A stretch of DNA of 64,000 nt from Paucimonas lemoignei (GTDB taxonomy: Bacteria > Pseudomonadota > Gammaproteobacteria > Burkholderiales > Burkholderiaceae_D). Made by a program: the position numbers and the translations under genes. The notes below the pieces were generated by a model. It was given only the letters and a program-made list of their open reading frames with translations. It was not told where the DNA came from and made no database searches. The DNA is taken from contig NZ_SLZQ01000009.1 of assembly GCF_004342585.1 (NCBI RefSeq), positions 100,607 through 164,606 on the forward strand, read 5' to 3'. Positions 34,326 through 42,429 of the stretch are shown here, one piece after another (position 1 is the first letter of the stretch; the number at the start of each line of letters is the position of its first letter).

Positions 34326-34847
34326 ATGAAAATGGCCAAGGCAAATGAACAGGACATGGAGCAGGCGATTCGCCTGACTGCTGTCCTTGATAACGTCGAA
34401 AAAGGGTATTTCCCGCCGTCCGGAGATCCGGAGAGTGAAGATAACGAGCCGACGTTTTTTGATCCGGATGACCAAGAGCACCTGCGTGTGTTTTATGAGC
34501 GCGTGATGGCATGCATCGAGGCCGCACCAGGTGGATTGATGCGCGTGACCTGGGGCTTCCACACGCTGATGCATAACGACATTGTGGATCCGGATGCTGA
34601 AACCTTAGAGCTGCATCCCAAGCTGGTCCAGAATGCGGCGGACGCTACGCTACTGGATTGGCTAGACACTCTAAGCAAGCGCGATGCGAAAAGCGACATG
34701 CATTTTGTCACTGGTGGCGTACGCCTATATGTCAGGACAGGCTTTGGTGCAGAAGTTGCAGTAAGCGGGATTGGAACATCTGTGCGGGAGGCGATAGCAG
34801 CCGCCATGGACCAGTCTGACAGCAAGGAGAATGGCAGTGGAAATTGA
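34326..34847 (+). CDS. Early phage protein, not recognised
   Basis: 173 residues. Acidic (PPSGDPESEDNEPTFFDPDD), then DQEHLRVFYERVMACIEAAP, a pattern I have seen in phage proteins of unknown role. Overlaps the next gene by 17 bases. Confidence 0.5.
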   Translation: MKMAKANEQDMEQAIRLTAVLDNVEKGYFPPSGDPESEDNEPTFFDPDDQEHLRVFYERVMACIEAAPGGLMRVTWGFHTLMHNDIVDPDAETLELHPKLVQNAADATLLDWLDTLSKRDAKSDMHFVTGGVRLYVRTGFGAEVAVSGIGTSVREAIAAAMDQSDSKENGSGN

Positions 34848-35055
34848 AGCCAAGCCGAAGTTGGACCGGAACTATGTGAGCGTAATGCTGCAATGGTTGG
34901 TTAGTGCGCATGATCACAAGATGGAGCCAATACGGTTCGATCAATTCCTGAAGGATGCTGAAGTCGCATTCCTTAGAGATATGCAGCTTGTTGCCGAGGC
35001 CGCTTTCAACAAAGGCCGTGAATATGAGCGTTGCCAGATTAATAGCGGGGAATAG
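34831..35055 (+). CDS. Small early phage protein
   Basis: 74 residues, with AAGGAGA before the ATG. Helical C-terminus (AEAAFNKGREYERCQ). Not recognised. Confidence 0.5.
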   Translation: MAVEIEAKPKLDRNYVSVMLQWLVSAHDHKMEPIRFDQFLKDAEVAFLRDMQLVAEAAFNKGREYERCQINSGE

Positions 35056-35056
35056 C

Positions 35057-35260
35057 ATGAGCAAATGGTTTGAAGTGAAGGTCACCAAAGTAACCGTCTA
35101 TGCCGTCGAGGTTGAAGACGATGAGGACGCTGATAAAGCTCAGGAATACGCACTTAATGAGGCGGACGGCTTCGATGAAGTGGAAGTATCGCCCGAGATC
35201 GTAGGCGCGGAGAACATTGACCGCATTCGCCGCCACGCTGATGAAACCTTGGAGATTTGA
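35057..35260 (+). CDS. Small acidic early phage protein
   Basis: 67 residues. VKVTKVTVYAVEVEDDEDAD then an acidic helix: one strand pair and helices. Small, very acidic phage proteins are sometimes DNA mimics or anti-defence proteins, but nothing proves that here. Confidence 0.5.
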   Translation: MSKWFEVKVTKVTVYAVEVEDDEDADKAQEYALNEADGFDEVEVSPEIVGAENIDRIRRHADETLEI

Positions 35261-35262
35261 GC

Positions 35263-35724
35263 ATGAGCATCGAATGCGGAATTTGCGAGCGTGATGCGCG
35301 CAGCGGGCATGCTGATGATTGCCCGCGAAAGACTGGGATCTCCCAGCCGGAAGAACTGTTTTACCTCCAAGACAGCCGCAGCTATGTCGGCAATGACGTT
35401 CTGTGGTGGGCCAAGGATGGCAATGGCTACACCACCGACCTGAGCAAGGCCCATGTGTACACGAAAGCCGAGGCCCTTGCACTGCACGAGAGCCGAGAAA
35501 CAGATATTCCGTGGCCGAAGTCCTACATCGACGGCAAGACGAGGCCCGCCGTTGATATGCAGTACATCAAGCGCAGCGAGGCGTTGGCTGGCACTGGCAT
35601 TGTGCTGAGAACCACAAAAAGGCACCGCGAAACGTACCGCTGCGAAGGCTGTGGCGTGTTTATGAATGTCACCGCCTACTACACAGCCGCATGTGCGAAG
35701 TGCGGCACGGAGAATCGACCATGA
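35263..35724 (+). CDS. Zinc-ribbon phage protein
   Basis: 153 residues from ATG 35263 (GGAG upstream). N-terminal CGIC...C and C-terminal CEGC...CAKC pairs, with DLSKAHVYTKAEALALHESR between. It may bind nucleic acid. The end overlaps the next start. Confidence 0.55.
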   Translation: MSIECGICERDARSGHADDCPRKTGISQPEELFYLQDSRSYVGNDVLWWAKDGNGYTTDLSKAHVYTKAEALALHESRETDIPWPKSYIDGKTRPAVDMQYIKRSEALAGTGIVLRTTKRHRETYRCEGCGVFMNVTAYYTAACAKCGTENRP

Positions 35725-36290
35725 CTAACCGATTAAAACGACTAGGATTCATGTACATAGCGAAACGGCCATGCGGTAAGGTTTCTGCCATGTCATGGGA
35801 CGATGCTGGCAGTAAAAAGGAGGTCGCAGAATCAGTGGCACGATGGATTCGCCGCGGTGACACAGTGGAGCGTCTTGAGCGATTTGAAGGCGATCCGATG
35901 CCGGAATGGGTGTGCCGGTGGAATTGTGATGATTGCAGGCCTGCTGCTAAGAAGGAATCCGAGCAGGAAGTCCACGTCATGCGCGCCAAGTTGACCGCGT
36001 GGTTCCCTGCAGATTTGAAGCCGGTTTACCCAGGTATCTATCAGACCTTCGACCCGTTCCAGAATCGCAAGTGGTTCAACCGATGGACTGGCCTCGAATG
36101 GATATATGGTGGCGCCACGCCAGACGAGGCCGCCAAGGAATCCGGGAAACTGCCTGAGATAAATCTCGGAAAGTGGCGCGGCCTTGCAAGCAGACCTGCT
36201 GACCAGGCACTAGGTAATGAGTCACCTGTGTGCCCACAGTGCCACGGCAAGCCCACGCTGCAGTCCGAATGCGACTGTTTGCCCTTTTAA
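35721..36290 (+). CDS. Early phage protein with Cys motifs
   Basis: 189 residues. N-terminal part basic (RLKRLGFMYIAKRPCGKV), WNCDDC near 75, and a C-terminal CPQCHG...CDC. It looks like two small phage domains joined. Not recognised. Confidence 0.5.
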   Translation: MTNRLKRLGFMYIAKRPCGKVSAMSWDDAGSKKEVAESVARWIRRGDTVERLERFEGDPMPEWVCRWNCDDCRPAAKKESEQEVHVMRAKLTAWFPADLKPVYPGIYQTFDPFQNRKWFNRWTGLEWIYGGATPDEAAKESGKLPEINLGKWRGLASRPADQALGNESPVCPQCHGKPTLQSECDCLPF

Positions 36291-36302
36291 ATTGGTGCTG
36301 CC

Positions 36303-36575
36303 ATGAGCCTATATCCCAAATACTGGATGGTCTTGCGCGACCCTCCCTTCACTAATGGCAATGTCGGGCTGCAGTACGCGCCGCGCTTCGTGCACGAGAG
36401 CCGTGAAAGTGCAGAGAAGGAAGCAGAGCGCTTGGCACTTAAAACAGGCGAGCCGTTCTTGATCCTGGAGGGCGTGGCCTGGGTACATCCACGCAAGGCT
36501 GACCTGGCTGGTTTGCCATCGACAGTGCCGGCGTATCAACAGCTTCCAATCGAGGCTCCTGCGGCTTCCTCCTAG
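36303..36575 (+). CDS. Last small gene of the early operon
   Basis: 90 residues: YWMVLRDPPFTNGNVGLQYA, then a helical ESRESAEKEAERLALKTG and a Pro/Ala tail. Not recognised. Confidence 0.5.
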   Translation: MSLYPKYWMVLRDPPFTNGNVGLQYAPRFVHESRESAEKEAERLALKTGEPFLILEGVAWVHPRKADLAGLPSTVPAYQQLPIEAPAASS

Positions 36576-37218
36576 TCCCGGGCGTCCGCAGGACGCCTTC
36601 CCCAATCCTGCGGCCGTGCGGCCGCCAAATATTGATTTGTTGGCCCAGGCCGGCAAGTCCTTTGTCGACCTCCCCGCACCCCTCCACGAAAAATGGGGCC
36701 GCGGAAACGGCAAAACTTTAAGGGGAGGGAGGTCCGCATAGGTATTTTCTATCAATGGGAAAGCAGGGAGTGCAGAAAACTCGTGGATAGCGGTGGATAA
36801 GTGCGTAAGTCGTTGATTTTAGAGAGAGTGCCATCCACAAGTGATATGCGTTTTTCCATGGGTGTGTAACAGTTTTCCAGATATTTGATTTTTGGAATTA
36901 ATCCGCGTCTACTCTTATTTATCTCTCTCTAACTAATTGAATATAAAGAAGAATAAAAGAAGGGGAGGAAGGAGAAGAGGGCGGAAATGCATCCACAAGT
37001 TGAAGGGGGAATTCCACAGGTTAGCGCGCTGCTGAAAAAAACGTCCATGAAATTAGATATGCAAAAGCGGCCAATTCATGGAAATCCGTGGAATAGAAAA
37101 ATGAATATTTTCAAGGGGTTAAGGTGAAAAATGACTTCATCCATACATCCACAGCTTGTTTTGCGTGTGGTTCCCCTGTGTGTCTTGCTTTTGGGAACTT
37201 GAATTTAGGAAAAATGAA
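36576..37218. other. Candidate phage replication origin region (non-coding)
   Basis: 643 bases without a convincing gene. A hairpin (GGCGTCC-GCA-GGACGCC) is at 36581-36597. The word ATCCAC or close forms occurs at 36783, 36793, 36833, 36991, 37012, 37088 and 37147 in both orientations; the 36792-36800 copy reads TTATCCACC, one base from a DnaA box. Between them lies an AT-rich, polypyrimidine/polypurine stretch (36880-36960). Clustered DnaA-like repeats plus an AT-rich element are the layout of a replication origin. Activity is inferred. Confidence 0.5.
36581..36597 (+). other. Hairpin at the end of the early operon
   Basis: GGCGTCC-GCA-GGACGCC, seven perfect pairs, then TTCCCC. The weak T tract makes it a doubtful terminator. 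Confidence 0.35.
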
Positions 37219-38223
37219 ATGAATAACGCTGAGCTGATCGATAAATTCATCACCTGGAAGCGCTACAACGACGGCGCCAAGCCGCGCACGGCTGAGGCTT
37301 ACCAGGCAGCGCTCGAGCGCCTGGTTGAATTCCTCGAAGGGCGTGATCTGGAGGATGCGTCGATCGACGATGTTGAGCTCTTCGGCGGCCTGTGGCTGCA
37401 CAAGCAGGGTGTCAACGCAATCAGCCGGCGCCCCTACGTGGCTGCGGTGCGCGAGTTTTACAAGTGGCTGGCCGGCGCCGGCAGGATTAAGACCAATCCA
37501 GCTGCGGATCTGCGCTATCCAAAGGGCGGCCGCCGGCTGCCATCAATGATCACCCTCGGCAATGCCGAGAAGCTGATGTGGGCGCCAGACTTTTCAACGT
37601 TCGCCGGCGTGCGTGATGCCGCCATCCTGTCCTTGTTACTGGGCTGCGGCCTGCGCCGTGAAGGCGTGGCTAACCTCAATGAATCCAACCTGGTGCAGAC
37701 CGAGCACCAGGGCGACAAGCGCTACATCCTGCGCGTGATGGAAAAGGGCGAGAAGGAGCGCATCCTGCCGGTGCCGCGTGAGGCCGACATGGTGCTGCGC
37801 CTCTACCTCGAGCACGAGGACCTGCAGGCGATCGACCGAACGCTGGAGAGCGGCGACAAGGTGCTGTTTGTCTCCCTTGGCAACAAGATGGTGCCGCCAC
37901 ATGAATACATCGGTGAAAACCGCCGCATGGCCCCGAAAGCCATCTGGGAAATCGTCAAGAAGCATGGCAAGGCCGCAGGTATTCCGGACGCCCAGCTGCA
38001 TCCGCATGCCCTGCGCCACCTGTACGGCACCGAATTACTCGAGTCAGACGTCGATCAGCACATCAGGCAGGAACTGATGGGCCACGCAGATCCACGCTCC
38101 ACCGAGGTCTACACGCACCTGGCCATGCGCAAGAAGATGACCGAGGCAGACCGAGCCAACCCGTTCGCCAAGATCCGCACACCAGTCGGCGAATTGATTT
38201 CGAAGCTTCGCCGTTCCTCCTGA
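37219..38223 (+). CDS. XerC/D-type tyrosine recombinase
   Basis: 334 residues from ATG 37219 (AGGA upstream). A full-length plan: SAM-like core-binding domain (residues 1-95), then a catalytic domain with Arg146 (GLRRE), a Lys in MEKGEKER, His263 and Arg266 (HALRH), His289 (MGHAD) and Tyr298 (EVYTH). It lies just after the putative origin, so it may resolve phage or prophage DNA multimers. It differs clearly from the compact recombinase at 26714. Confidence 0.88.
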   Translation: MNNAELIDKFITWKRYNDGAKPRTAEAYQAALERLVEFLEGRDLEDASIDDVELFGGLWLHKQGVNAISRRPYVAAVREFYKWLAGAGRIKTNPAADLRYPKGGRRLPSMITLGNAEKLMWAPDFSTFAGVRDAAILSLLLGCGLRREGVANLNESNLVQTEHQGDKRYILRVMEKGEKERILPVPREADMVLRLYLEHEDLQAIDRTLESGDKVLFVSLGNKMVPPHEYIGENRRMAPKAIWEIVKKHGKAAGIPDAQLHPHALRHLYGTELLESDVDQHIRQELMGHADPRSTEVYTHLAMRKKMTEADRANPFAKIRTPVGELISKLRRSS

Positions 38224-38390
38224 CCGCTGTCTTTTTTTTGCTGGAGCCTTAGCCATGCCTGCACATCAACAAGCCGAACACAACTCATATTCCCGGCGGC
38301 GGCCTTAGTCCGGAGAGATAGTGTTTATAGGCCTTAGCGAGACGATCCCGCACCACTCCAAACTGCACCTAAAAACGAGCAAAAACGAAA

Positions 38391-39035
38391 ATGACTACAG
38401 CAACCAGGGGCTCACACACTGCTACTGATGGGTTTCGTGATCTGTCAGAAAGCGAAACTCAACAGGCAACAGCAGGGGCAAGCACAGTGCTATCGACAGA
38501 TGAAAAGCGAAGCTCAGCCAGCGGAATTGCACAGCTAGTCCTACAGCTGTCGTTCGAGGAGCCTGTCCAGGCCAAGGGGGTGGGGGGGTGGCATAGGTCT
38601 TGCCCTCCCCCGGCAGGGGGGGGAAGGTACCAAAAAAATCGCGATTTTTTTGAAACCCAGCCAGGAGTAAAAAAAATCGACGCTCGTCCGCGCGATCCGC
38701 GGCTCGACGAGCTGGCCGCCATGGGCTTGGCGGACTACTGGCTACAGGTGGCAGAATATCTGGGTGTTGATGCCTTCCTCGGCATGTGGCGCATCCTGGA
38801 TGCGAACCGAAACAATATTCCGCAGGCTAAGCGCAACGGCGGGGATTCCATGTCACCCATCTTGCGACCGTATTCAGGGTACCTGCGTTTCCAAAAAAAT
38901 CGTTTCGTCGAGCAGCTGGCCGCGCAAGGTTTGAAACCGAAGGAAATCCAGCAGCGCGTCCAGCAGCAGCTATGTGAAAACATCTCGATTGTTCACATTT
39001 GGCGATTGAGCAACAAGAATAGAATTAAGCGATGA
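38391..39035 (+). CDS. Unrecognised gene coupled to the integrase, start uncertain
   Basis: 214 residues from ATG 38391. The C-terminal half from about residue 100 (LAAMGLADYWLQVAEYLGVD, AFLGMWRILD, RPYSGYLRFQKNRFVEQLAA, KEIQQRVQQQLCE) looks like a conserved proteobacterial family with a possible helix-turn-helix. The N-terminal half is low-complexity and contains homopolymer runs, so the true start could be the ATG at 38719. Its stop overlaps the integrase start (ATGA), so the two are translationally coupled. Confidence 0.5.
   Translation: MTTATRGSHTATDGFRDLSESETQQATAGASTVLSTDEKRSSASGIAQLVLQLSFEEPVQAKGVGGWHRSCPPPAGGGRYQKNRDFFETQPGVKKIDARPRDPRLDELAAMGLADYWLQVAEYLGVDAFLGMWRILDANRNNIPQAKRNGGDSMSPILRPYSGYLRFQKNRFVEQLAAQGLKPKEIQQRVQQQLCENISIVHIWRLSNKNRIKR
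38603..38651. repeat. Homopolymer tracts and perfect palindrome inside the gene
   Basis: A C-rich/G-rich hairpin (CCCTCCCCC opposite GGGGGGGG) is followed by AAAAAAATCGCGATTTTTTT at 38632-38651, a perfect 20-bp palindrome. Runs of G5 and G7 precede it near 38575-38590. Such runs are prone to slippage. Confidence 0.6.
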
Positions 39036-40606
39036 CACAAAAAACCGCGATCATTTATCTGCGCGTCAGTTCGGTACAGCAGGCAAGGGAAGAGCTACCG
39101 ATTGAAAGCCAGTTGCAGTTCGCCTATAAAAAGGCACGCGATCTGGATGCCCTGGTGATCCGGGTATTCACCGATAACGGCGTGTCGGGCCGCACGGATC
39201 AGCGGCCGGAGTTCCAGGAAGCGGTTAAGTACTGCGAGCTCTACAAGCCGGATTACTTCATTGCCTGGGATACGGCGCGCTTTGCCAGGAACAGGATCGA
39301 TGCGGCGCTGTATAAGCGCGATCTGCGCGAAATCGGCACCGATGTAGTGTATGTGTCAGTGTCGATCGACTCGAAGACCGACGAAGGCTGGATGCTGGAA
39401 GCGTTGATGGAGGTGTTTGACGAGAACACCAGCCGGCGCATCAGCAAGGACACCAGGCGCAGCATGATCAAGAATGCGACCGAGGGGTTTTTTAACGGCG
39501 GCCGCGTGCCGTACGGGTACCAGACGGTGCCGGACGGGAGAAGAAAGCGCGTCGTGATCAAGGAAGAGGAGGCTGCCGTGGTGCGGGAGATCTTCCACAT
39601 GTGCACCAAAGGGATGGGCGCCCATGCGATCGCAGTCGCAATGAATGACGCTGGTCATACCAACCATGGCAGAAAGTGGGTAAAAAGCAGCGTGATCTAC
39701 ATGCTGAAAAACCAGATCTATGCCGGCTACACCGTATTCAACCGCCGCCGGCACCATGCCAATAAATTCGAGCCGGAAGAGAACTGGATCCGGACCAAAA
39801 GCCATCCCGAAATCATCGACGAGGAGCTGTTCATGCGTACTCAGGAAATCATCAGCGGCCGGGCGCCAGGCGAGGCACTTGGCAGCCCGAAAAGCAATCA
39901 CCGCTTCACAGGGATGCTGTTCTGCGGCCAGTGCAAGAGCCCAATGCATATTGAAAGCGGTAGCGGGCGCAGTAAGACCTATTTTTACTACCGCTGCAGT
40001 AACGCCAAGCAGCATCAGGGGTGCACGGCGGCCCGCATCAATGCCACCGCGCTGGATGAATACCTGTCTCAGGTCATTCTTGACCAGATTTTGACCAGGG
40101 ACAGGGTCAAGGCAATCATTCGCGATATCGAAGAGTCGGTGGGCACCTGGTGGAAAGACCGGGAAAGCCGGCGCGCGGCTGTGGTGGCGGAGATCCGCGA
40201 CCTGGAAAAAAAGCAGAAAAACCTATTCGACGTGCTGGAGATGTATGGCAAGGACACGCCCAACCTGGCGGATGTCACAAAACGCCTGCGGGAAATTAAG
40301 TCTTCGCTGGAAACTCTGGAAATGAAACTGGCCGAGCTGGAGTCGGAGCAGGATCCGGTGATGAATGTCAGCGAAGAGGATATCCACACGGCATCAGACG
40401 TCCTGCGGACCATGGTAATCGACTGCGAAAACCAAAAGGCGGCGCGGAGCTTCTTCAGTTCGTTCGTGGAAAAAGTGACGCTGGAAAAAGAAAGGGTTGT
40501 AATTAAATACAACCCTTCGAAGATCTTGAACCACGAAAGAATCGTGGTTCATAGTAAGGAATCTTGGCTCCCCGACCTGGACTCGAACCAGGGACCTGCG
40601 GATTAA
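39032..40606 (+). CDS. Large serine recombinase (phage integrase)
   Basis: 524 residues. N-terminal resolvase domain with catalytic Ser13 in YLRVSS and the WDTARFARNRIDAALYKR helix; recombinase domain near 165-270 (FFNGGRVPYGY); zinc ribbon FCGQC...CSNAKQHQGC at about 300-335; coiled coil at 370-450. It integrates phage DNA by attP x attB. The last 14 codons (SWLPDLDSNQGPAD) and the stop are read antisense from a tRNA-Asn gene, so the insertion site lies at this end. No clear ribosome site: translation is coupled to the preceding gene. Confidence 0.92.
   Translation: MTQKTAIIYLRVSSVQQAREELPIESQLQFAYKKARDLDALVIRVFTDNGVSGRTDQRPEFQEAVKYCELYKPDYFIAWDTARFARNRIDAALYKRDLREIGTDVVYVSVSIDSKTDEGWMLEALMEVFDENTSRRISKDTRRSMIKNATEGFFNGGRVPYGYQTVPDGRRKRVVIKEEEAAVVREIFHMCTKGMGAHAIAVAMNDAGHTNHGRKWVKSSVIYMLKNQIYAGYTVFNRRRHHANKFEPEENWIRTKSHPEIIDEELFMRTQEIISGRAPGEALGSPKSNHRFTGMLFCGQCKSPMHIESGSGRSKTYFYYRCSNAKQHQGCTAARINATALDEYLSQVILDQILTRDRVKAIIRDIEESVGTWWKDRESRRAAVVAEIRDLEKKQKNLFDVLEMYGKDTPNLADVTKRLREIKSSLETLEMKLAELESEQDPVMNVSEEDIHTASDVLRTMVIDCENQKAARSFFSSFVEKVTLEKERVVIKYNPSKILNHERIVVHSKESWLPDLDSNQGPAD
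40528..40550. other. Hairpin beside the attachment site
   Basis: GAACCACGA-AAGAA-TCGTGGTTC, nine perfect pairs inside the integrase 3' end and 15 bases from the tRNA. It may be part of attR/attL or a terminator for the leftward tRNA; there is no T tract. Confidence 0.4.
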
Positions 40607-40640
40607 CAGTCCGTCGCTCTACCGACTGAGCTATCAGGGA
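40565..40640 (-). tRNA. tRNA-Asn (GTT), copy 1, prophage junction
   Basis: 76 bases including the encoded CCA. The acceptor stem TCCCTGA/TCGGGGA pairs fully (one G-U), the anticodon loop CTGTTAATC carries GTT, and the T arm has GGTTCGAGTCC. A TATAAT at 40657-40652 stands 11 bases before the 5' end. Its 3' half overlaps the integrase end, so this copy is intact and adjoins the prophage. Confidence 0.97.
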
Positions 40641-41005
40641 ATAGAGGCGAAATTATAACAGTGTTCTTTCAGAACTGGCGAGTATTCTGAAGGAGAAACG
40701 CTTCCTCAAAGCAAAATCGCCCACGCCAATGCGGAATGGACGCCGCCTGCATATGGATCCCCCGATCCGGTCTTGAGCCAGGAAACTGTGGACGAATTCC
40801 ATCCGGCGAACAAGTAAATTCTTACTCTGCAATGTTTCTGTTCCACGTAGCTTAAGTTGAAATTTCACTATGCGAAATAATCGACTAACGAAAACCTGCT
40901 GATTTTTGGTAATTATTCACAGCTTTTTTCAATATCCCCATTTAGAATGCCGTTGGTTTCCAAAAAGTCATCACATTCGCGAAGTTCCACTCAGGGAGAA
41001 AATGC
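40641..41005. other. Intergenic region between tRNA-Asn and the Yip1 gene
   Basis: 365 bases. It holds the leftward tRNA promoter -10 (40652-40657) and the ribosome site GGGAGAAAA for the Yip1 gene. The rest shows no convincing gene; a 71-codon minus frame at 40653-40868 has no recognisable feature. Confidence 0.5.
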
Positions 41006-42235
41006 ATGAATTTGATCGAACGCGTCAAGAATATAGTGCTCACGCCAAAATCGGAGTGGGAAGTCGTCAGCAATGAGTCGACAACGAACGCCGCCCTGTA
41101 TAAGGGATACATCGTGCCGTTGTCCGCAATTGGCCCCATTGCCAGCTTCATCGGCCTGTCGATCGTCGGCATCTCGTTGCCATTTATCGGCACGCATCGC
41201 GTGCCGTTTTTGTCGGGTTTATCGAGCGCACTGGTGTCGTTCGTGTTCGGCCTGATTGCAGTCTATCTGCTGGCGCTGGTGATCAATGCCCTGGCGCCGA
41301 CATTTGGCGGTGAAAAAAACCAGATGCAGGCGCTGAAAGTCGCAGCATTTTCCTATACGCCGGCATGGGTGGCGAGCATCTTGTTTGTTTTGCCGTCGCT
41401 TAGCATCCTGGTGATGCTGGCAAGCCTGTATAGCCTATACGTGCTTTACCTCGGTTTGCCGGTGCTGATGAAAGCGCCGAAGGAAAAAGCGATCCCCTAT
41501 ACCGCGGTGGTGGTGATTTGTGCGATTGTCCTGACCGTCGTCGTCGGTGCGGTTGCAAGCGCATTTACCAGCACCGGTGCGGCAATCGGCAATATATCCG
41601 GAGCTCCTTCGGCAGGCGCCGCCGGCGAAGGCGGCGACGCGCTTGCAAAGCTTCAGAAAATGGGCGCGGAAATGGAAGCTGCAAGCAAGAAGATGGAAGA
41701 GGCTGCCCAGTCGGGAAATCCGCAGGCACAAGCCGAAGCAGCAGGCGCGATCATGAATGCCGCACTGGGAGGCGGGCAATTCGAGGTGGTCGACCAGAAC
41801 ATGTTGAAAGGGATGATGCCGGAGATGCTGGCTGGCTTGAAGCGCACTGCGCTGGAGGCTGAAAAAGTCGGAATGGGCGGATTCAACGTTTCCAAGGCAA
41901 ATGGTGAATATGGTGATGACCAGGGCCGCAACATCAGCCTGACCGTTACTGACGGCGGTGGTGTTGCTGCCTTTAGTATGCTGGCAGGCTGGGCGATGGT
42001 CGAACAGGAACGCGAAAACGACTCCGGCTATGAAAAAACTGGCAAGGTCGATGGTCGTCCTACCCATGAAAGATTCAGCAAAGACGGCGAGAGCGAATAC
42101 AGCGTCCTGGTTGGCAATCGCTTCCTGGTCGAAGCGCGCGGCCAGCAAATTGACATGAAGATGCTCAAGCAGGCAGTAGCCAGCATCGATTTGGCCAAAC
42201 TTGACTCGATGAAGACGGCTGGCGCGAAAAAGTAG
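41006..42235 (+). CDS. Yip1-family inner-membrane protein
   Basis: 409 residues. Five or so membrane helices in the first 200 residues, preceded by NLIERVKNIVLTPKSEWEVV, the conserved Yip1 N-terminus of bacterial members. Residues 200-409 form a soluble Ala/Gly-rich then alpha/beta domain. Function in bacteria is unknown. It ends in a terminator shared with the convergent tRNA. Confidence 0.82.
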   Translation: MNLIERVKNIVLTPKSEWEVVSNESTTNAALYKGYIVPLSAIGPIASFIGLSIVGISLPFIGTHRVPFLSGLSSALVSFVFGLIAVYLLALVINALAPTFGGEKNQMQALKVAAFSYTPAWVASILFVLPSLSILVMLASLYSLYVLYLGLPVLMKAPKEKAIPYTAVVVICAIVLTVVVGAVASAFTSTGAAIGNISGAPSAGAAGEGGDALAKLQKMGAEMEAASKKMEEAAQSGNPQAQAEAAGAIMNAALGGGQFEVVDQNMLKGMMPEMLAGLKRTALEAEKVGMGGFNVSKANGEYGDDQGRNISLTVTDGGGVAAFSMLAGWAMVEQERENDSGYEKTGKVDGRPTHERFSKDGESEYSVLVGNRFLVEARGQQIDMKMLKQAVASIDLAKLDSMKTAGAKK

Positions 42236-42276
42236 GAAGGGAGCGGTAAGAAGGGGAGGCTGTGCCTCCCAAAGCA

Positions 42277-42306
42277 AAAAGCCCAAACCTTGCGGAATGG
42301 GCTTTT
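42277..42306. terminator. Bidirectional terminator between yip1-like gene and tRNA-Asn
   Basis: AAAAGCCCA (42277) pairs with TGGGCTTTT (42298), with T tracts on either strand. It serves the rightward Yip1 gene and the leftward tRNA. A second small hairpin (GGGAGGC-TGT-GCCTCCC) precedes it. Confidence 0.8.
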
Positions 42307-42314
42307 CTTGAATC

Positions 42315-42390
42315 TGGCTCCCCGACCTGGACTCGAACCAGGGACCTGCGGATTAACAGTCCGTCGCTCTACCGACTGAGCTATCAGGGA
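42315..42390 (-). tRNA. tRNA-Asn (GTT), copy 2
   Basis: Identical 76-base sequence to copy 1. The upstream flank (to about 42410) is also similar to that of copy 1, so the pair arose by duplication that included the promoter. Confidence 0.97.
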
Positions 42391-42401
42391 ATGGAAGCGA
42401 G

Positions 42402-42429
42402 ATTATAGCAGCCCTCGGGATTTTGTCAA
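42402..42429 (-). promoter_or_regulatory. Promoter of tRNA-Asn copy 2
   Basis: TTGACA (42429-42424) and TATAAT (42407-42402) with 16 bases between. The -35 box lies in the loop of the hairpin at 42411-42440. Confidence 0.8.

Noticed and set aside
36755..37200. Repeats in the origin candidate considered as a CRISPR array
   Set aside because: Words are short, occur in both orientations and are irregularly spaced; there are no uniform spacers or cas genes.
40653..40868. 71-codon minus-strand frame between tRNA-Asn and the Yip1 gene
   Set aside because: No ribosome site, domain or compositional support; region kept as intergenic.
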